Below, one piece after another: positions 25,328 to 34,044 of a stretch of DNA of 64,000 bases; position 1 is the stretch's first letter; each line of letters starts with the position of its first letter. The translations under genes and the position numbers were made by a program. Source of the stretch: Streptomyces sp. NBC_01237 (lineage in GTDB: Bacteria > Actinomycetota > Actinomycetes > Streptomycetales > Streptomycetaceae); assembly GCF_035917275.1 (NCBI RefSeq), contig NZ_CP108508.1:1798001-1862000 (forward strand), written 5' to 3'. The notes below the pieces were generated by a model, which searched no databases, was not told the origin of the DNA, and worked only from the letters and a program-made list of their open reading frames with translations.

Positions 25328-26146
25328 TCAGTCGACCGGAGCGTTGTGGCCCGCCCGCGCGCCGCGCACGCAGTCCAGGATCCGTTCATGGCTGTCCCCC
25401 ACCACGTCGGTCACCCTGACGCGCACGTACAGCGCCTCGACCTGCTCGACGAATCGCTGCGAGAAGGCGCCCACCAGGACCGATTCGTACCCTCCGGTGC
25501 CCACCAGGGGGAATCCCGGGCCGAAGGCGATGAGCTGGAAGTCCTCGGTGACGAGCAGACCGGACGCCGTCAGTTCGCTCAGGACGTCGGAGACATCGGT
25601 CCACGGCGCGTCGGCGGCATCGGGTTCACCTCGGCGGACCAGCCGGCAGTCCCAGCTCTCGATGACCGCGATGTGCTGACCGCCGTTGAGTACGCCCACG
25701 CGCCACGCGGACCGGTCCCCCTTCAGCAGGCCCTTCGTCCAGGCCCCCCGCCAGCCGAGGTACGGACGCACCGTACGGGCGTACTGGGCCCTGGCCAGGA
25801 CCGCGCCGGCGGCGACGGCCAGCAGGCTGCCCAGCGCCTCCATGTCGAGCAGTTGCAGACGCCAGGGCCAGTCGGTGCGCGCCTCGGCCGTGACATTGGC
25901 CCGGACCGCCTCCCAGATCAGTACGAGGGTCAGCAGACACAGCAGCACCAGGGGTGCGGTGAACAGCAGGGGGCTGCGGCGCACCCTGCGCTGGATGTCG
26001 GACAGCGGTACGCCGCCGTCCCCGTCACTCCGGTCCGTCTGGATCGCCCCGCCCCCACCAAGAGGCGAGCCACCGGCACTCCCCCGGGCAACTCCCCTAC
26101 CAGCCAGCACAGTTGTGTCACTTTCCCACTCTTCACGGGTACGCAC
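25328..26146 (-). CDS. Membrane protein of unknown function with two N-terminal helices
   Basis: The frame gives 272 residues from a GTG at 26146; the true start could be later, because the first 50 residues are low-complexity Gly/Ser/Asp. Two hydrophobic helices (SPLLFTAPLVLLCLLTLVLIW and LEALGSLLAVAAGAVLA-type around residues 60-125) precede a soluble domain of about 140 residues rich in beta strands (WRVGVLNGGQHIAVIESWDCRL, ESVLVGAFSQRFVEQVEALYVRVRV). I do not recognise the family. It lies between fxsA and the divergent SLATT gene, so it may belong to that module: a helix pair plus a cytosolic sensor would suit a membrane receptor. That is inference from topology and place only. Confidence 0.65.
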   Translation of the reverse strand: MRTREEWESDTTVLAGRGVARGSAGGSPLGGGGAIQTDRSDGDGGVPLSDIQRRVRRSPLLFTAPLVLLCLLTLVLIWEAVRANVTAEARTDWPWRLQLLDMEALGSLLAVAAGAVLARAQYARTVRPYLGWRGAWTKGLLKGDRSAWRVGVLNGGQHIAVIESWDCRLVRRGEPDAADAPWTDVSDVLSELTASGLLVTEDFQLIAFGPGFPLVGTGGYESVLVGAFSQRFVEQVEALYVRVRVTDVVGDSHERILDCVRGARAGHNAPVD

Positions 26147-26311
26147 GAGAGTGGCCGAATCACGTCCGGAAAACCCCCCGCGCCGAGGGGCGGCATTGCC
26201 GTCCCCGGTGGGCCCCCCTACTCTCGTGGCCCCGGCCGGGCGTGGACCTGTGAGGCGTGCCCTGACCGGCGGCGCGATCGAGCATGCTCATAACTGCAGA
26301 CGGGGGTGAAC

Positions 26312-27241
26312 ATGACGGCGCTTCCCGGACCCCTTCGGTCCATGGTCTTCAGGAACGAGGACCTTCCCGCGCTCTTCCACCGCACGGACGCCATCGCCAT
26401 CGCACGCCAGCGCGAAGCGGTCAACACCACCCGAGGCCAACTGGCCCTGCTCGTCGTGGGCACCGTGCCCGCCGCCCTCCCCTGGCACACCCGGATCGGC
26501 GGCTCCTTCCAACTGCTCGACGCCATAGGTGTGCTGGCCTACTTCGGCGTCCTGGTCACGACCTTCGCCGCCTCCCGCCGCAAGGCGAAGTCCCACTGGC
26601 AGCTCAACCGGTCCGCGGCGGAGTTCATCAAGTCGATCTGCTGGCGGTACGCGGTCCACGGCTCCCCCTTCGACACCACCGCCCCGCACCCGGAGGCGGT
26701 GTTCGCCAACCGGCTCGAAGAGGGACTTCAGGAGCTGCGGAAGGTGGGGTGGGCCGATCCCCGCGACGATCCGGACGACTCCGGCGGCGGTCTCATCACG
26801 GAGTCGATGCGCGAGTTACGGAACAAGGCCTTCACCGTGCGCAAGGAGACGTACATACGGGACCGGCTGATCGAGCAACGGCGTTGGTACCGCAGGCGCC
26901 AGCAGGTGTCGCGGCACGGAGCGCTCCTCTGGTCGAGCACCATAGCCGCGCTGACCACCCCCGCCCTGGTGCTCGGTGTGCTCCAGACGTTCGGGGCGGC
27001 GCGGTCCTTCGCCCTGACCGGGACGCTGTCCGCGGCCGCGGCCGCCTGTCTCGCCTGGAACGAGATGCGCCGCCACCACCCGCTGATCTCCGCGCACTCG
27101 CTGGTCGAGAAGGACCTGGAGTCCATGCAGGCCGCGATGGAGACCACCCTGACCGAACGGCAGTGGCCGGTCGCGGTCTTCGAGACCGAGCGGATCGTCT
27201 CACCGGAGCACACCGACTGGCTTGCCAGGCACCGAATGTGA
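26312..27241 (+). CDS. SLATT/DUF4231-type membrane protein
   Basis: The 309-residue protein has a polar start, two close helices (LALLVVGTVPAALPW and GVLAYFGVLVTTFAA), then the SLATT-like conserved block AKSHWQLNRSAAEFIKSICWRYAV..SPF. A long charged helical section follows (RNKAFTVRKETYIRDRLIEQRRWYRRRQ) and then a second helix pair (ALLWSSTIAALTTPALVLGV and FALTGTLSAAAAACLAW). SLATT proteins are predicted membrane effectors, perhaps pores, in nucleotide-triggered conflict systems. ATG 26312 follows GGGGGTGAAC; a GTG two codons earlier is less likely. Its 3' end converges on a SLOG-type gene 28 bp away, a typical SLATT partner. Confidence 0.78.
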   Translation: MTALPGPLRSMVFRNEDLPALFHRTDAIAIARQREAVNTTRGQLALLVVGTVPAALPWHTRIGGSFQLLDAIGVLAYFGVLVTTFAASRRKAKSHWQLNRSAAEFIKSICWRYAVHGSPFDTTAPHPEAVFANRLEEGLQELRKVGWADPRDDPDDSGGGLITESMRELRNKAFTVRKETYIRDRLIEQRRWYRRRQQVSRHGALLWSSTIAALTTPALVLGVLQTFGAARSFALTGTLSAAAAACLAWNEMRRHHPLISAHSLVEKDLESMQAAMETTLTERQWPVAVFETERIVSPEHTDWLARHRM

Positions 27242-27268
27242 CGCTCCATCGGTCGGGTGCCGTCGACG

Positions 27269-27748
27269 TCAGGCGCGCTCCACGCCCTCGCGCCAGATGA
27301 TGGTGACCGGCCGGCCGAGGGTACGGGCGTACGTCACGATGTCGCCCGTACCGCCCAGGCCCCTCGCCGGGCGGCCGTCCCAGACGGCGAGCAGCCGGTC
27401 GCAGTGGTCGGCGATGTAGGCACCCGCCGCGTAGTACGCCTCGTCGGTGGAGTGCGCGAAGTCCAGCCGGACCTCCTGGGCCGCGCGGGACTTGAGCATC
27501 CGGTAGCGGGCCAGGTCGGCTTCGTCGTCGAAGCACGCCTCGTAGTCGCCGCTGGGGATCACCGCCGTCAGCTTCGCCCCGAAGGCGAGCGCGAGGCCAG
27601 CGAAGAGCTGGTCCGCTCCGACCGCCAGGCTGGAGAGTGCTTCCATGGAACCCTGCGGGCCACGCAGTGCCGCCCGCATCCCGGCCAGCACATGCGCCTG
27701 GGCCTCCGCGGGGATGGAACGGTGACCGGTCACTCCGATGCGATTCAC
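27269..27748 (-). CDS. SLOG-superfamily nucleotide-binding protein
   Basis: The 159-residue protein begins NRIGVTGHRSIP, the GxTGHR signature of SLOG/LOG-like Rossmann proteins. It continues with SSLAVGADQLFAGLALAFGAKLTAVIPSGDYEACF and a late DRLLAVWDGRPARGLGGTGD, which looks like the phosphate-binding part of the fold. SLOG domains bind or make nucleotide-derived signals and are repeatedly found beside SLATT membrane proteins. The start is GTG 27748. It sits tail to tail with the SLATT gene. A role as the sensor or ligand-handling half of a two-part system is inferred from this pairing. Confidence 0.78.
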   Translation of the reverse strand: MNRIGVTGHRSIPAEAQAHVLAGMRAALRGPQGSMEALSSLAVGADQLFAGLALAFGAKLTAVIPSGDYEACFDDEADLARYRMLKSRAAQEVRLDFAHSTDEAYYAAGAYIADHCDRLLAVWDGRPARGLGGTGDIVTYARTLGRPVTIIWREGVERA

Positions 27749-27818
27749 GGACCTGGAACCCCCTGCGTGTCTGCGCCCGACCGTCCTGACATCCTCTCAA
27801 AAGCCGCGGGTCGAGCGG

Positions 27819-27851
27819 GAGCCCCCGCCCGGAAAATCCGGACAGGGGCTC
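27819..27851 (-). terminator. Hairpin terminator of sprB
   Basis: GAGCCCC (27819-27825) pairs with GGGGCTC (27845-27851), with an inner CCGGA/TCCGG stem. It lies about 30 bp beyond the sprB stop on the reverse strand. Confidence 0.65.
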
Positions 27852-27881
27852 GCCATGTGGTACATCGGGAACGGGCCGGGG

Positions 27882-28796
27882 TCAGTAGACGCTGACGCCG
27901 TACGCGCTGAGTGCCTCGGTGACCGGCTGGAAGAACGTCGTACCGCCGGAGCTGCAGTTGCCGCTGCCGCCGGAGGTGAGACCGATCGCCCTGGTGCCGG
28001 AGTAGAGCGGGCCGCCGGAGTCGCCGGGTTCGGCGCACACGTTGGTGCGGATCATGCCGTAGACGATGTCCCCGCCGCCGTAGTTGACGGTGGCGTTGAG
28101 ACCGGTGACCGTTCCGCCGTGGGTGCCGGTGGTGGAACCGCGGCGGGTGACGGACATCCCGACCGTGGCGTCGGCCGCGCTGGTGATGTCCTGGCTGCCG
28201 ACCGTACCGTCCTTGACGATGGAGCTGTTGGTGTACTGCACGATGCCGTAGTCGTTGGTCGGGAAGCTGGATCCCGTGGTGGTGCCGAGCACGGTGGTGT
28301 GCGAGGAATCCGCCCACCAGGTGCCCGCGCCGTCGGTGCAGTGACCGGCGGTCAGGAAGTAGTAGGTGCTGCCGCTGCGGACGTTGAAGCCGAGGGAGCA
28401 GCGCCAGCTGTCGGCGTAGATCGCGTCGCCGCCGGAGATCAACTTGCTGAACTTACCGGGCGTGCGCTCGATCCGCAGGGCGCCCGCGTCGGCTCCCGCG
28501 GACTCCTTGATCTTCTTGATCTCCGCCTGGGAGACCGTGCTGTCGACGGTGACCAGGAGCCGGTTGGTCTTCGGGTCGATGTTCCAGGCGGTGCCGGCGA
28601 CATCGGCGCCGAGGACGGCGTCGGCCGCCGCGGTCAGCCGCGAGGCGCTGTAGGTGCCGGTGGAGTCGGCGCTACCGGTGGAGTCGGCGGTGGCGGTGGG
28701 GACGGCGAGGGCGGCGACGGCGACGAGGCCCGCGAAGACGGCGGTGGCCCTGCTGCGTCTCGCGGTGCCCTTGGGGGTGGTGCGCTTGATCCTCAC
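27882..28796 (-). CDS. sprB: Streptogrisin B-like secreted serine protease precursor
   Basis: The 304-residue preproprotein starts at GTG 28796, 8 bases after GGGAGGA. A signal peptide ([19 protein letters not shown]), a propeptide of about 75 residues and a mature domain from [18 protein letters not shown] follow. Triad: [22 protein letters not shown]. The mature sequence looks nearly the same as S. griseus SGPB, including [14 protein letters not shown] and [19 protein letters not shown] at the end. It is an extracellular, broad-range endopeptidase. With sprD it forms a same-direction pair enclosing the accessory island at 16-28 kb. Confidence 0.95.
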   Translation of the reverse strand: MRIKRTTPKGTARRSRATAVFAGLVAVAALAVPTATADSTGSADSTGTYSASRLTAAADAVLGADVAGTAWNIDPKTNRLLVTVDSTVSQAEIKKIKESAGADAGALRIERTPGKFSKLISGGDAIYADSWRCSLGFNVRSGSTYYFLTAGHCTDGAGTWWADSSHTTVLGTTTGSSFPTNDYGIVQYTNSSIVKDGTVGSQDITSAADATVGMSVTRRGSTTGTHGGTVTGLNATVNYGGGDIVYGMIRTNVCAEPGDSGGPLYSGTRAIGLTSGGSGNCSSGGTTFFQPVTEALSAYGVSVY

Positions 28797-28985
28797 TTCT
28801 CGTTCCTCCCGAGGGGAATCGGGGGCCCTGCCTGTGGGGTGGCCGGACCCGTGAGGCGCAGTCGAGGAACACGTCCGACATTCCGGGCGCCGTGCTCCTG
28901 ACAAGCGCTGCTCGGGAGTATCAGGGGGCGTCAAACAGCCGCGCAAGGGCGCGTTTTCGGCCGCGCGCGCGTCGCACACGGGTCG

Positions 28986-29013
28986 GCCCCGGCAGCTCGG
29001 TGGCTGCCGGGGC
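28986..29013 (-). terminator. Hairpin terminator of the monooxygenase/transport operon
   Basis: An 11-bp perfect stem (GCCCCGGCAGC with GCTGCCGGGGC) lies 34 bp beyond the DUF1684 stop codon on the reverse strand. It should end the long operon that begins at 37687. Confidence 0.75.
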
Positions 29014-29046
29014 GGGAAGGGGACGCCCGTGTCCCGGTAGGACGGA

Positions 29047-29871
29047 TCAGGCGTCGATACGGTTCCGCTCCCCCGCCGCGACGGCGGTCGTGAGGGTGTT
29101 GCCGGGCGGCGGGAACGGGCAGATGAAGTGGTCGGCGAAGGCGCAGGGCGGCAGCAGCGCGCGGTTGAAGTCGACGTTCACGCTGCCGTCCTCGGCCGGT
29201 GCGGCGGGCCGCAGGAAACGGAAGCGGTAACTCCCGTTTCCGCTGGTGGCGTCGGCGAATACGGCCCACAGCGAGCCGTCGGGCTCGACCGCGACCTGGA
29301 GCGTGTGCGCGGTGCCGTCCACCTCGAAGGCGATCTCACCGGCCAGTCCGAGACCCCGCTCGACCCCGTCGGCGTTCTCCACCCGGACGGTGCGGTCGGC
29401 GGCGTACGGGCGGAAGGTACCGGGCAGCGTCCAGCGCGCGTCGTACGTCGCCTCGATGGTCCGGAATGCCTGCCGGGCCGGAAAGTCCGGGTCGAAGTCA
29501 CGGACCGCCCAGAGTCCCTCTCGCCGCAGCACGACCAGCCGCCGTCCGCCGAGCTCCAGCCGGGAGGAGTCGATCGGTCCACGGTCCGGTCCGAGCCTGA
29601 TGTCCCCGGTCAGCGGCTTGCCGTCGACCGTGAGGCCGTCCGCCGGCGTGGCGGTGAGCACCAGCTCGTCGCCGTCCTCGCGCCAGTGCCCCGGGACGGC
29701 CGGAATTCGCCCTTCCGGGTAGTCGGAGAGCCAGTGGGTACCGGCCAGGGAGAGCGGACCGTACGGTGCCGCCACCGCGACGACGCGCTCCTCGTGCCAG
29801 CTCTGCCAGTCCTGCCGGGCGTCCCGGTCCTCCTGGCCTTCCTGCGGGTTGTGCTGTGCGTCCGTGCTCAT
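29047..29871 (-). CDS. DUF1684 domain protein
   Basis: The 274-residue soluble protein is all-beta in character, with the C-terminal signature [25 protein letters not shown] that marks DUF1684. Other family features are [13 protein letters not shown] strands and a conserved [14 protein letters not shown] stretch. Biochemical function is unknown; in databases the domain is often near flavin monooxygenases or transporters, as here. It starts 4 bp after the upstream monooxygenase stop and is the last gene of the operon, followed by a hairpin. It may bind or process the product of the two monooxygenases, but nothing in the sequence shows a catalytic site. Confidence 0.88.
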   Translation of the reverse strand: MSTDAQHNPQEGQEDRDARQDWQSWHEERVVAVAAPYGPLSLAGTHWLSDYPEGRIPAVPGHWREDGDELVLTATPADGLTVDGKPLTGDIRLGPDRGPIDSSRLELGGRRLVVLRREGLWAVRDFDPDFPARQAFRTIEATYDARWTLPGTFRPYAADRTVRVENADGVERGLGLAGEIAFEVDGTAHTLQVAVEPDGSLWAVFADATSGNGSYRFRFLRPAAPAEDGSVNVDFNRALLPPCAFADHFICPFPPPGNTLTTAVAAGERNRIDA

Positions 29872-29875
29872 GCGT

Positions 29876-31174
29876 TCAACCTTTCCATACCGGTTCCGCC
29901 AGGCCGAGGTGCGACCGCAGGGTGGACCCGGTGTATTCGGAGCGGAAGACTCCGCGTTCCTGGAGCAGCGGGACGACCCGGTCGACGAAGTCGTCGAGGC
30001 CGCCCGGGGTCAGATGCGGTACGAGGATGAAGCCGTCCGCCGCGCCACCGGCGACGAACGCGGACAGCTCCGCCGCGACGCTCTGCGGGGAGCCGATGAA
30101 CGACTGCCGCGCGGTCGTCTCGATGACCGTCTGCCGGATGGACAGTCCCTTGGCCTCGGACAACGCGCGCCAGCGGGCGGCCACCACGAACGGGTCCTCG
30201 TGCCGGACCCGCCCCTGGACCAGGGCGGAGTCCGGGTCCGGGTCGATCTCGGGCAGCGGCCCGTCGGGGTCGTACGCGGAGAGGTCACGGCCCCAGACCT
30301 GTTCCAGGGCGAGAAGGGCGTTCTGCGGGGAGACCTGCTGCCGGCGGATCTCCGAGGCGTTCTCCTGGGCCTCGGCGTCCGTGTCCCCGAGGACGAAGGT
30401 GACCCCGGGCATGATCTTGAGGTCCGCGGGCCGCCTGCCGTACTTCCCCAGCCTCGCCTTGACGTCGGCGTAGAAGACGCGGCCCGCCTCCGGCGTGCCG
30501 TGCCGGGTGAAGATGATGTCGGCGGCGGAGGCGGCGAACTCCCTGCCCTCGTCCGAGTCCCCGGCCTGGATGACGACCGGGTGGCCCTGCGGGGAGCGGG
30601 GGACGGTGAACTCCCCGGAGACGGTGAAGTGCCGGCCGCTGTGCGCGAACGGCCGGGAGTGCCCGTCCGGCGTCCAGGAGTCCCAGAGCTCCCGGGCCGT
30701 GGCGACGAACTCCGCGGCCCGGGTGTAGCGGTCGGCGCGGTCGAGGTAGCCGCCGCGACGGAAGTTCTCCCCGGTGAAGGCGTCGGAGGAGGTCACCACG
30801 TTCCAGGCGGCGCGGCCCTCGCTGAGGTGGTCGAGCGTGGCGAGGCGGCGGGCCAGTTCGTACGGTTCGTTGAACGTGGCGTTGACGGTGGCGGCGAGCC
30901 CGAGGCGGTCGGTGACGGCGGCCAGCGCGTTCAGCAAGGTCAGGGATTCGGGCCTGCCGACCACGTCCAGGTCGTGGATGAGGCCGTTGTGCTCGCGCAG
31001 CCGCAGCCCCTCCGCGAGGAAGAAGAAGTCGAACCTGCCGCGCTCCGCCGTTCTGGCCAGGTGCTCGAAGGAGGAGAAGTCGATCTGGCTCTCCGAGCGC
31101 GGATCGGCCCACACGGTGGTGTTGTTGACGCCCGGGAAGTAGGCGGCGAGATGCATCCGGGCCGGTGCGCTCAC
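29876..31174 (-). CDS. LLM-class flavin-dependent monooxygenase, NtaA/SnaA/DszA group
   Basis: The 432-residue luciferase-like TIM-barrel enzyme contains AAYFPGVNNTTVWADP, FDFFFLAEGLRLR, NVVTSSDAFTGENFRRGGYLDRADRY and PVVIQAGDSDEGREFAA, all diagnostic of the NtaA/SnaA/DszA branch. It uses reduced FMN and oxygen to oxidise a C-S, C-N or similar bond. GTG 31174 overlaps the stop of the second monooxygenase (GTGA). No flavin reductase is encoded nearby, so FMNH2 must come from elsewhere. The transporter context suggests a small imported amino-acid-like substrate, perhaps a sulfur compound. Confidence 0.9.
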   Translation of the reverse strand: MSAPARMHLAAYFPGVNNTTVWADPRSESQIDFSSFEHLARTAERGRFDFFFLAEGLRLREHNGLIHDLDVVGRPESLTLLNALAAVTDRLGLAATVNATFNEPYELARRLATLDHLSEGRAAWNVVTSSDAFTGENFRRGGYLDRADRYTRAAEFVATARELWDSWTPDGHSRPFAHSGRHFTVSGEFTVPRSPQGHPVVIQAGDSDEGREFAASAADIIFTRHGTPEAGRVFYADVKARLGKYGRRPADLKIMPGVTFVLGDTDAEAQENASEIRRQQVSPQNALLALEQVWGRDLSAYDPDGPLPEIDPDPDSALVQGRVRHEDPFVVAARWRALSEAKGLSIRQTVIETTARQSFIGSPQSVAAELSAFVAGGAADGFILVPHLTPGGLDDFVDRVVPLLQERGVFRSEYTGSTLRSHLGLAEPVWKG

Positions 31175-32247
31175 GCTTCCTCCCCGGCGGTCCGGGCGAG
31201 GGCGTACCGGGCGGCGGGGCGGGCGAGACCCAGGTGTTCGCGCAGGGTGCCACCCGGGTGGAAGGTACGGAAGAGACTGCGGTGCTGGAGGAGTGCCACG
31301 GTGCCGTTGACGATCCTTTCGAGGTCGCGTCCCGGGGTGATGGGGGTGAGGTGGAAGCCGTCCACCGCCCCGGCCCGGTGCCACTGGGTGATGAGTTCGG
31401 CGAGGTCGACAGGGCCGCCCCGGAAGTAGGAGCCCCGCCCGGCGAGGAGCGGGCCGCTCTCCAGACCGGGTTCCGGCGCCGTTTCGGCGTCCCCCAGATC
31501 GACGGTGAGCGCGACGAGGACCCGCAGGGTGTCGGGGTCGCGGCCGTGAGCGGCGGCCCGGCGGCGTACGTCGTCACGGATCGCGGCGGCCTGTTCGGGG
31601 GTGGTGGCCCGTGCGTGGACGACATCGGCGTGGCGGGCGGCCGGCTCGCGGGCCGCGGCGGAGGTGCCGTCGAGGACGACGACCGGGCGGCCCTGCGGCG
31701 GGCGCGGCACGATGGCGGGCCCCCGGACCGAGAAGGTGCTGCCCGCGAAGTCGACGTAGTGCAGTTTGTCGCGGTCGATGAAGCGCCCGGTGGCGACGTC
31801 CCTGATCTCGGCGTCGTCCTCCCAGCTGTCCCAGAGCCGGGCCGCCACGTCGGCCGTCTCCCCCGCCTCCCGCCACAGCGCGTCGGCGGGTGCGGCGCCG
31901 CGTCTGCCGAACAGCCGGGCCTCGGCCTCCGTCGTGGACACCTCCACGTTCCAGCCGGCCCGTCCGCGGCTCACCCAGTCGAGGGTGGCGACGGCGGACG
32001 AGACGTGGAAGGGCTCGGTGTGGGTGGTGGTGACGGTCGGTACGAGTCCGACGCGGTCGGTGTCGGGGGCGATGCGGGACAGTACGGAGAGCGCGTCGAG
32101 TCCCGGGCGGGCGAAGGAGTCGCCGAGGGTGACGTAGTCGAGGGCGCCGCGTTCGGCGAGCCGGGCGAGGGCGAGGTAGTGCCCGGCGTCGTAGTGGGGC
32201 GGGCCACCGATCTCGGCGGCCAGGTGGAGGGGCCTGTTGGCGGACAT
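31171..32247 (-). CDS. Second LLM-class flavin-dependent monooxygenase
   Basis: The 358-residue protein shares the LLM fold: LDYVTLGDSFARPGLDALSVLSRIAPDTDRVGLVPTV, GRAGWNVEVSTTEAEARLFGR and PVVVLDGTSAAAREPAARHADVV. It is shorter than its neighbour and more diverged, so it probably acts on a related or later intermediate. The two are translationally coupled. Pairs of LLM enzymes with polar amino-acid ABC transporters occur in the B. subtilis ytm/yxe sulfur-compound operons; I use that as analogy only. It starts 15 bp after the binding-protein stop. Confidence 0.88.
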   Translation of the reverse strand: MSANRPLHLAAEIGGPPHYDAGHYLALARLAERGALDYVTLGDSFARPGLDALSVLSRIAPDTDRVGLVPTVTTTHTEPFHVSSAVATLDWVSRGRAGWNVEVSTTEAEARLFGRRGAAPADALWREAGETADVAARLWDSWEDDAEIRDVATGRFIDRDKLHYVDFAGSTFSVRGPAIVPRPPQGRPVVVLDGTSAAAREPAARHADVVHARATTPEQAAAIRDDVRRRAAAHGRDPDTLRVLVALTVDLGDAETAPEPGLESGPLLAGRGSYFRGGPVDLAELITQWHRAGAVDGFHLTPITPGRDLERIVNGTVALLQHRSLFRTFHPGGTLREHLGLARPAARYALARTAGEEA

Positions 32248-32262
32248 GCGGGACCTCTCGGG

Positions 32263-33237
32263 TCAGTTCTCGGTCTTGGGGAGGCCGGGCGGGTTGATCT
32301 CGGCCTTCTCGATGGCCTCGCTGGTCAGCCCCCAGCGCTTGAGCACCTCGGCGTACGAACCGTTGCCGATGATGTGGTCGATCGCGGCGGCGTACGCCCC
32401 GACCAGTCCGCTGTCCTTCTTGGTGGTGGCGGCGATCTTCCCCTGGAGCCCGTCGCCGCCGCCCGACAGGGTGCCGACGATCTCGGACTGGCCGGCCGAG
32501 GCGACGTGGTAGTTGGCGGAGGGGCTCGGGCCGAGATAGGCGTCGATCCGGCCGGACTGGAGCGCGAGGTAGTAGTCGGTGTCCTTCTGGAAGTACTTGA
32601 TCTCCACCGGCTCGCGCCCGGCCTTGACGTTCTGCTCGCTCCAGTCGACGAGGATCTTCTCCTGGTTGGTGCCGGAGGACACCGCGATCGTCTTCCCCGC
32701 GGCATCGGCGGGCCCCTTCACCTTCCAGCCGGATCCCTTCTTGGCCTCGAAGGCGATGTTGTCGAGCCGGTAGGTCGCGAAGTCGTACTTCTCCTTGCGC
32801 TCCTCGGTGACGGTGACGTTCGACAGGACGGCGTCGAACTTGGAGCTGTCGAGGCCGACGAAGAGGTTCTCCCAGGACACCTCGTCGAACCGCGGTTTCA
32901 GGCCGAGCGTGTCGGCGATCAGCGTCGCGAGGTCGATCTCGGAGCCGATGCGGGTCCTGTCGTCGGTCGCGTAGAAGCCGAGGGGCGGTGAGGCGTCGGC
33001 GCTCGCCCCGATCCGGAGCGTGCCTCTCCGGCGGACGGCCTCCGGTACCCGGTCGGCGATGGCGGCCACCTCCTTGCCCCTGATCCGGTTCTGGTCCGGG
33101 CCGATGTTGACCCCGGTGTCCTTCTGCCCCTCGGGCCTGATCACGTCGGTGGCGGCGTCGCTGGTGCCGCAGGCGGTGAGCAGCCCGGTGGCCGTGAGGG
33201 TGGCGAGGGCGACGGCGAGGGCGCGGTGGACGGACAC
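32263..33237 (-). CDS. Family 3 solute-binding lipoprotein of the amino-acid-type ABC transporter
   Basis: The 324-residue protein has a signal with lipobox LTAC (acylated Cys near residue 23). The SBP family 3 domain follows: VRRRGTLRIGASADASPPLGFY, GSEIDLATLIADTLGLKPRF, KFDAVLSNVTVTEERKEKYDFATYR and GRIDAYLGPSPSANYHVA. GTG 33237 was chosen because AAGGAG sits 8 bases upstream. Encoded within the operon, it captures the substrate for the two permeases and the ATPase. A second, divergent binding protein (38192-39139) shares the family but not close sequence, which suggests two ligands or induction states. Confidence 0.92.
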   Translation of the reverse strand: MSVHRALAVALATLTATGLLTACGTSDAATDVIRPEGQKDTGVNIGPDQNRIRGKEVAAIADRVPEAVRRRGTLRIGASADASPPLGFYATDDRTRIGSEIDLATLIADTLGLKPRFDEVSWENLFVGLDSSKFDAVLSNVTVTEERKEKYDFATYRLDNIAFEAKKGSGWKVKGPADAAGKTIAVSSGTNQEKILVDWSEQNVKAGREPVEIKYFQKDTDYYLALQSGRIDAYLGPSPSANYHVASAGQSEIVGTLSGGGDGLQGKIAATTKKDSGLVGAYAAAIDHIIGNGSYAEVLKRWGLTSEAIEKAEINPPGLPKTEN

Positions 33238-33270
33238 GTGACTACTCCTTGACGGGAACACGGGCGGGGA

Positions 33271-34044
33271 TCACAGAACCTTGGAGAGGAACGCGCGGGT
33301 GCGTTCCTGGACGGGGCGGTCGAGTACGTCGGCGGGCGGGCCCTGCTCGACGATGCGGCCCTCGTCCATGAAGACGACGGTGTCGGCGACCTCGCGGGCG
33401 AAGCCGATCTCGTGCGTGACGACGATCATCGTGGTGCCCTGGTGGGCGAGGTCCTTGATGACGTCGAGGACCTCGCCGACCAGTTCGGGGTCGAGCGCCG
33501 AGGTCGGCTCGTCGAAGAGCAGCAGTTTCGGTTCGAGGGCGAGCGCGCGGGCGATGGCGACGCGCTGCTGCTGACCGCCGGAGAGCTGCTTGGGGTACGC
33601 CCCCGCCTTGTCGGCGAGCCCGACCCGGGCGAGCAGTTTCCCGGCCGCGGCGACGGCGTCCTTCCGGGGGCGGCGCAGGGCCGAGACCGGTGCCTCGATG
33701 ATGTTCTCCAGGACGGTGAGGTGCCCGAAGAGGTTGAAGTTCTGGAAGACGAAGCCGATCCGGGTGCGCTGGCGCAGAACCTCGCGTTCGCGCAGCTCGT
33801 ACAGCTTGTCGCCCTCCCTGCGGTAGCCGACCAGGGTGCCGTCGACGCTGATCCAGCCCTGGTCGACCTTCTCCAGGTGGTTGATGGTGCGCAGCAGGGT
33901 GGACTTGCCGGAGCCGGAGGGTCCCAGGACGACGGTGACCTCTCCGGTACGGACGGACAGATCGATGCCGCGCAGCACCTGGAGCGAGCCGAAGCTCTTG
34001 TGCACGGAGCGGATCTCGACCATGGCATCGCTGGGTGCGCTCAT
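33271..34044 (-). CDS. ABC transporter ATP-binding protein (polar amino acid type)
   Basis: The 257-residue ATPase has Walker [11 protein letters not shown]-loop FVFQNFNLF, signature LSGGQQQR, Walker [15 protein letters not shown] and switch His in VVTHEI. It is of the GlnQ/HisP type that energises family 3 systems. The ATG at 34044 overlaps the permease stop (ATGA). It is the only ATPase of the operon, so it presumably serves both permeases. Confidence 0.95.
   Translation of the reverse strand: MSAPSDAMVEIRSVHKSFGSLQVLRGIDLSVRTGEVTVVLGPSGSGKSTLLRTINHLEKVDQGWISVDGTLVGYRREGDKLYELREREVLRQRTRIGFVFQNFNLFGHLTVLENIIEAPVSALRRPRKDAVAAAGKLLARVGLADKAGAYPKQLSGGQQQRVAIARALALEPKLLLFDEPTSALDPELVGEVLDVIKDLAHQGTTMIVVTHEIGFAREVADTVVFMDEGRIVEQGPPADVLDRPVQERTRAFLSKVL

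Noticed and set aside
17028..28796. Integrative element with attachment sites
   Set aside because: No integrase, transposase, tRNA gene or terminal direct repeat was seen; only the paralogous proteases flank the island.
29876..32247. Flavin reductase partner for the monooxygenases
   Set aside because: None of the operon genes has flavin-reductase motifs; the FAD/NAD(P)-binding protein belongs to another family.
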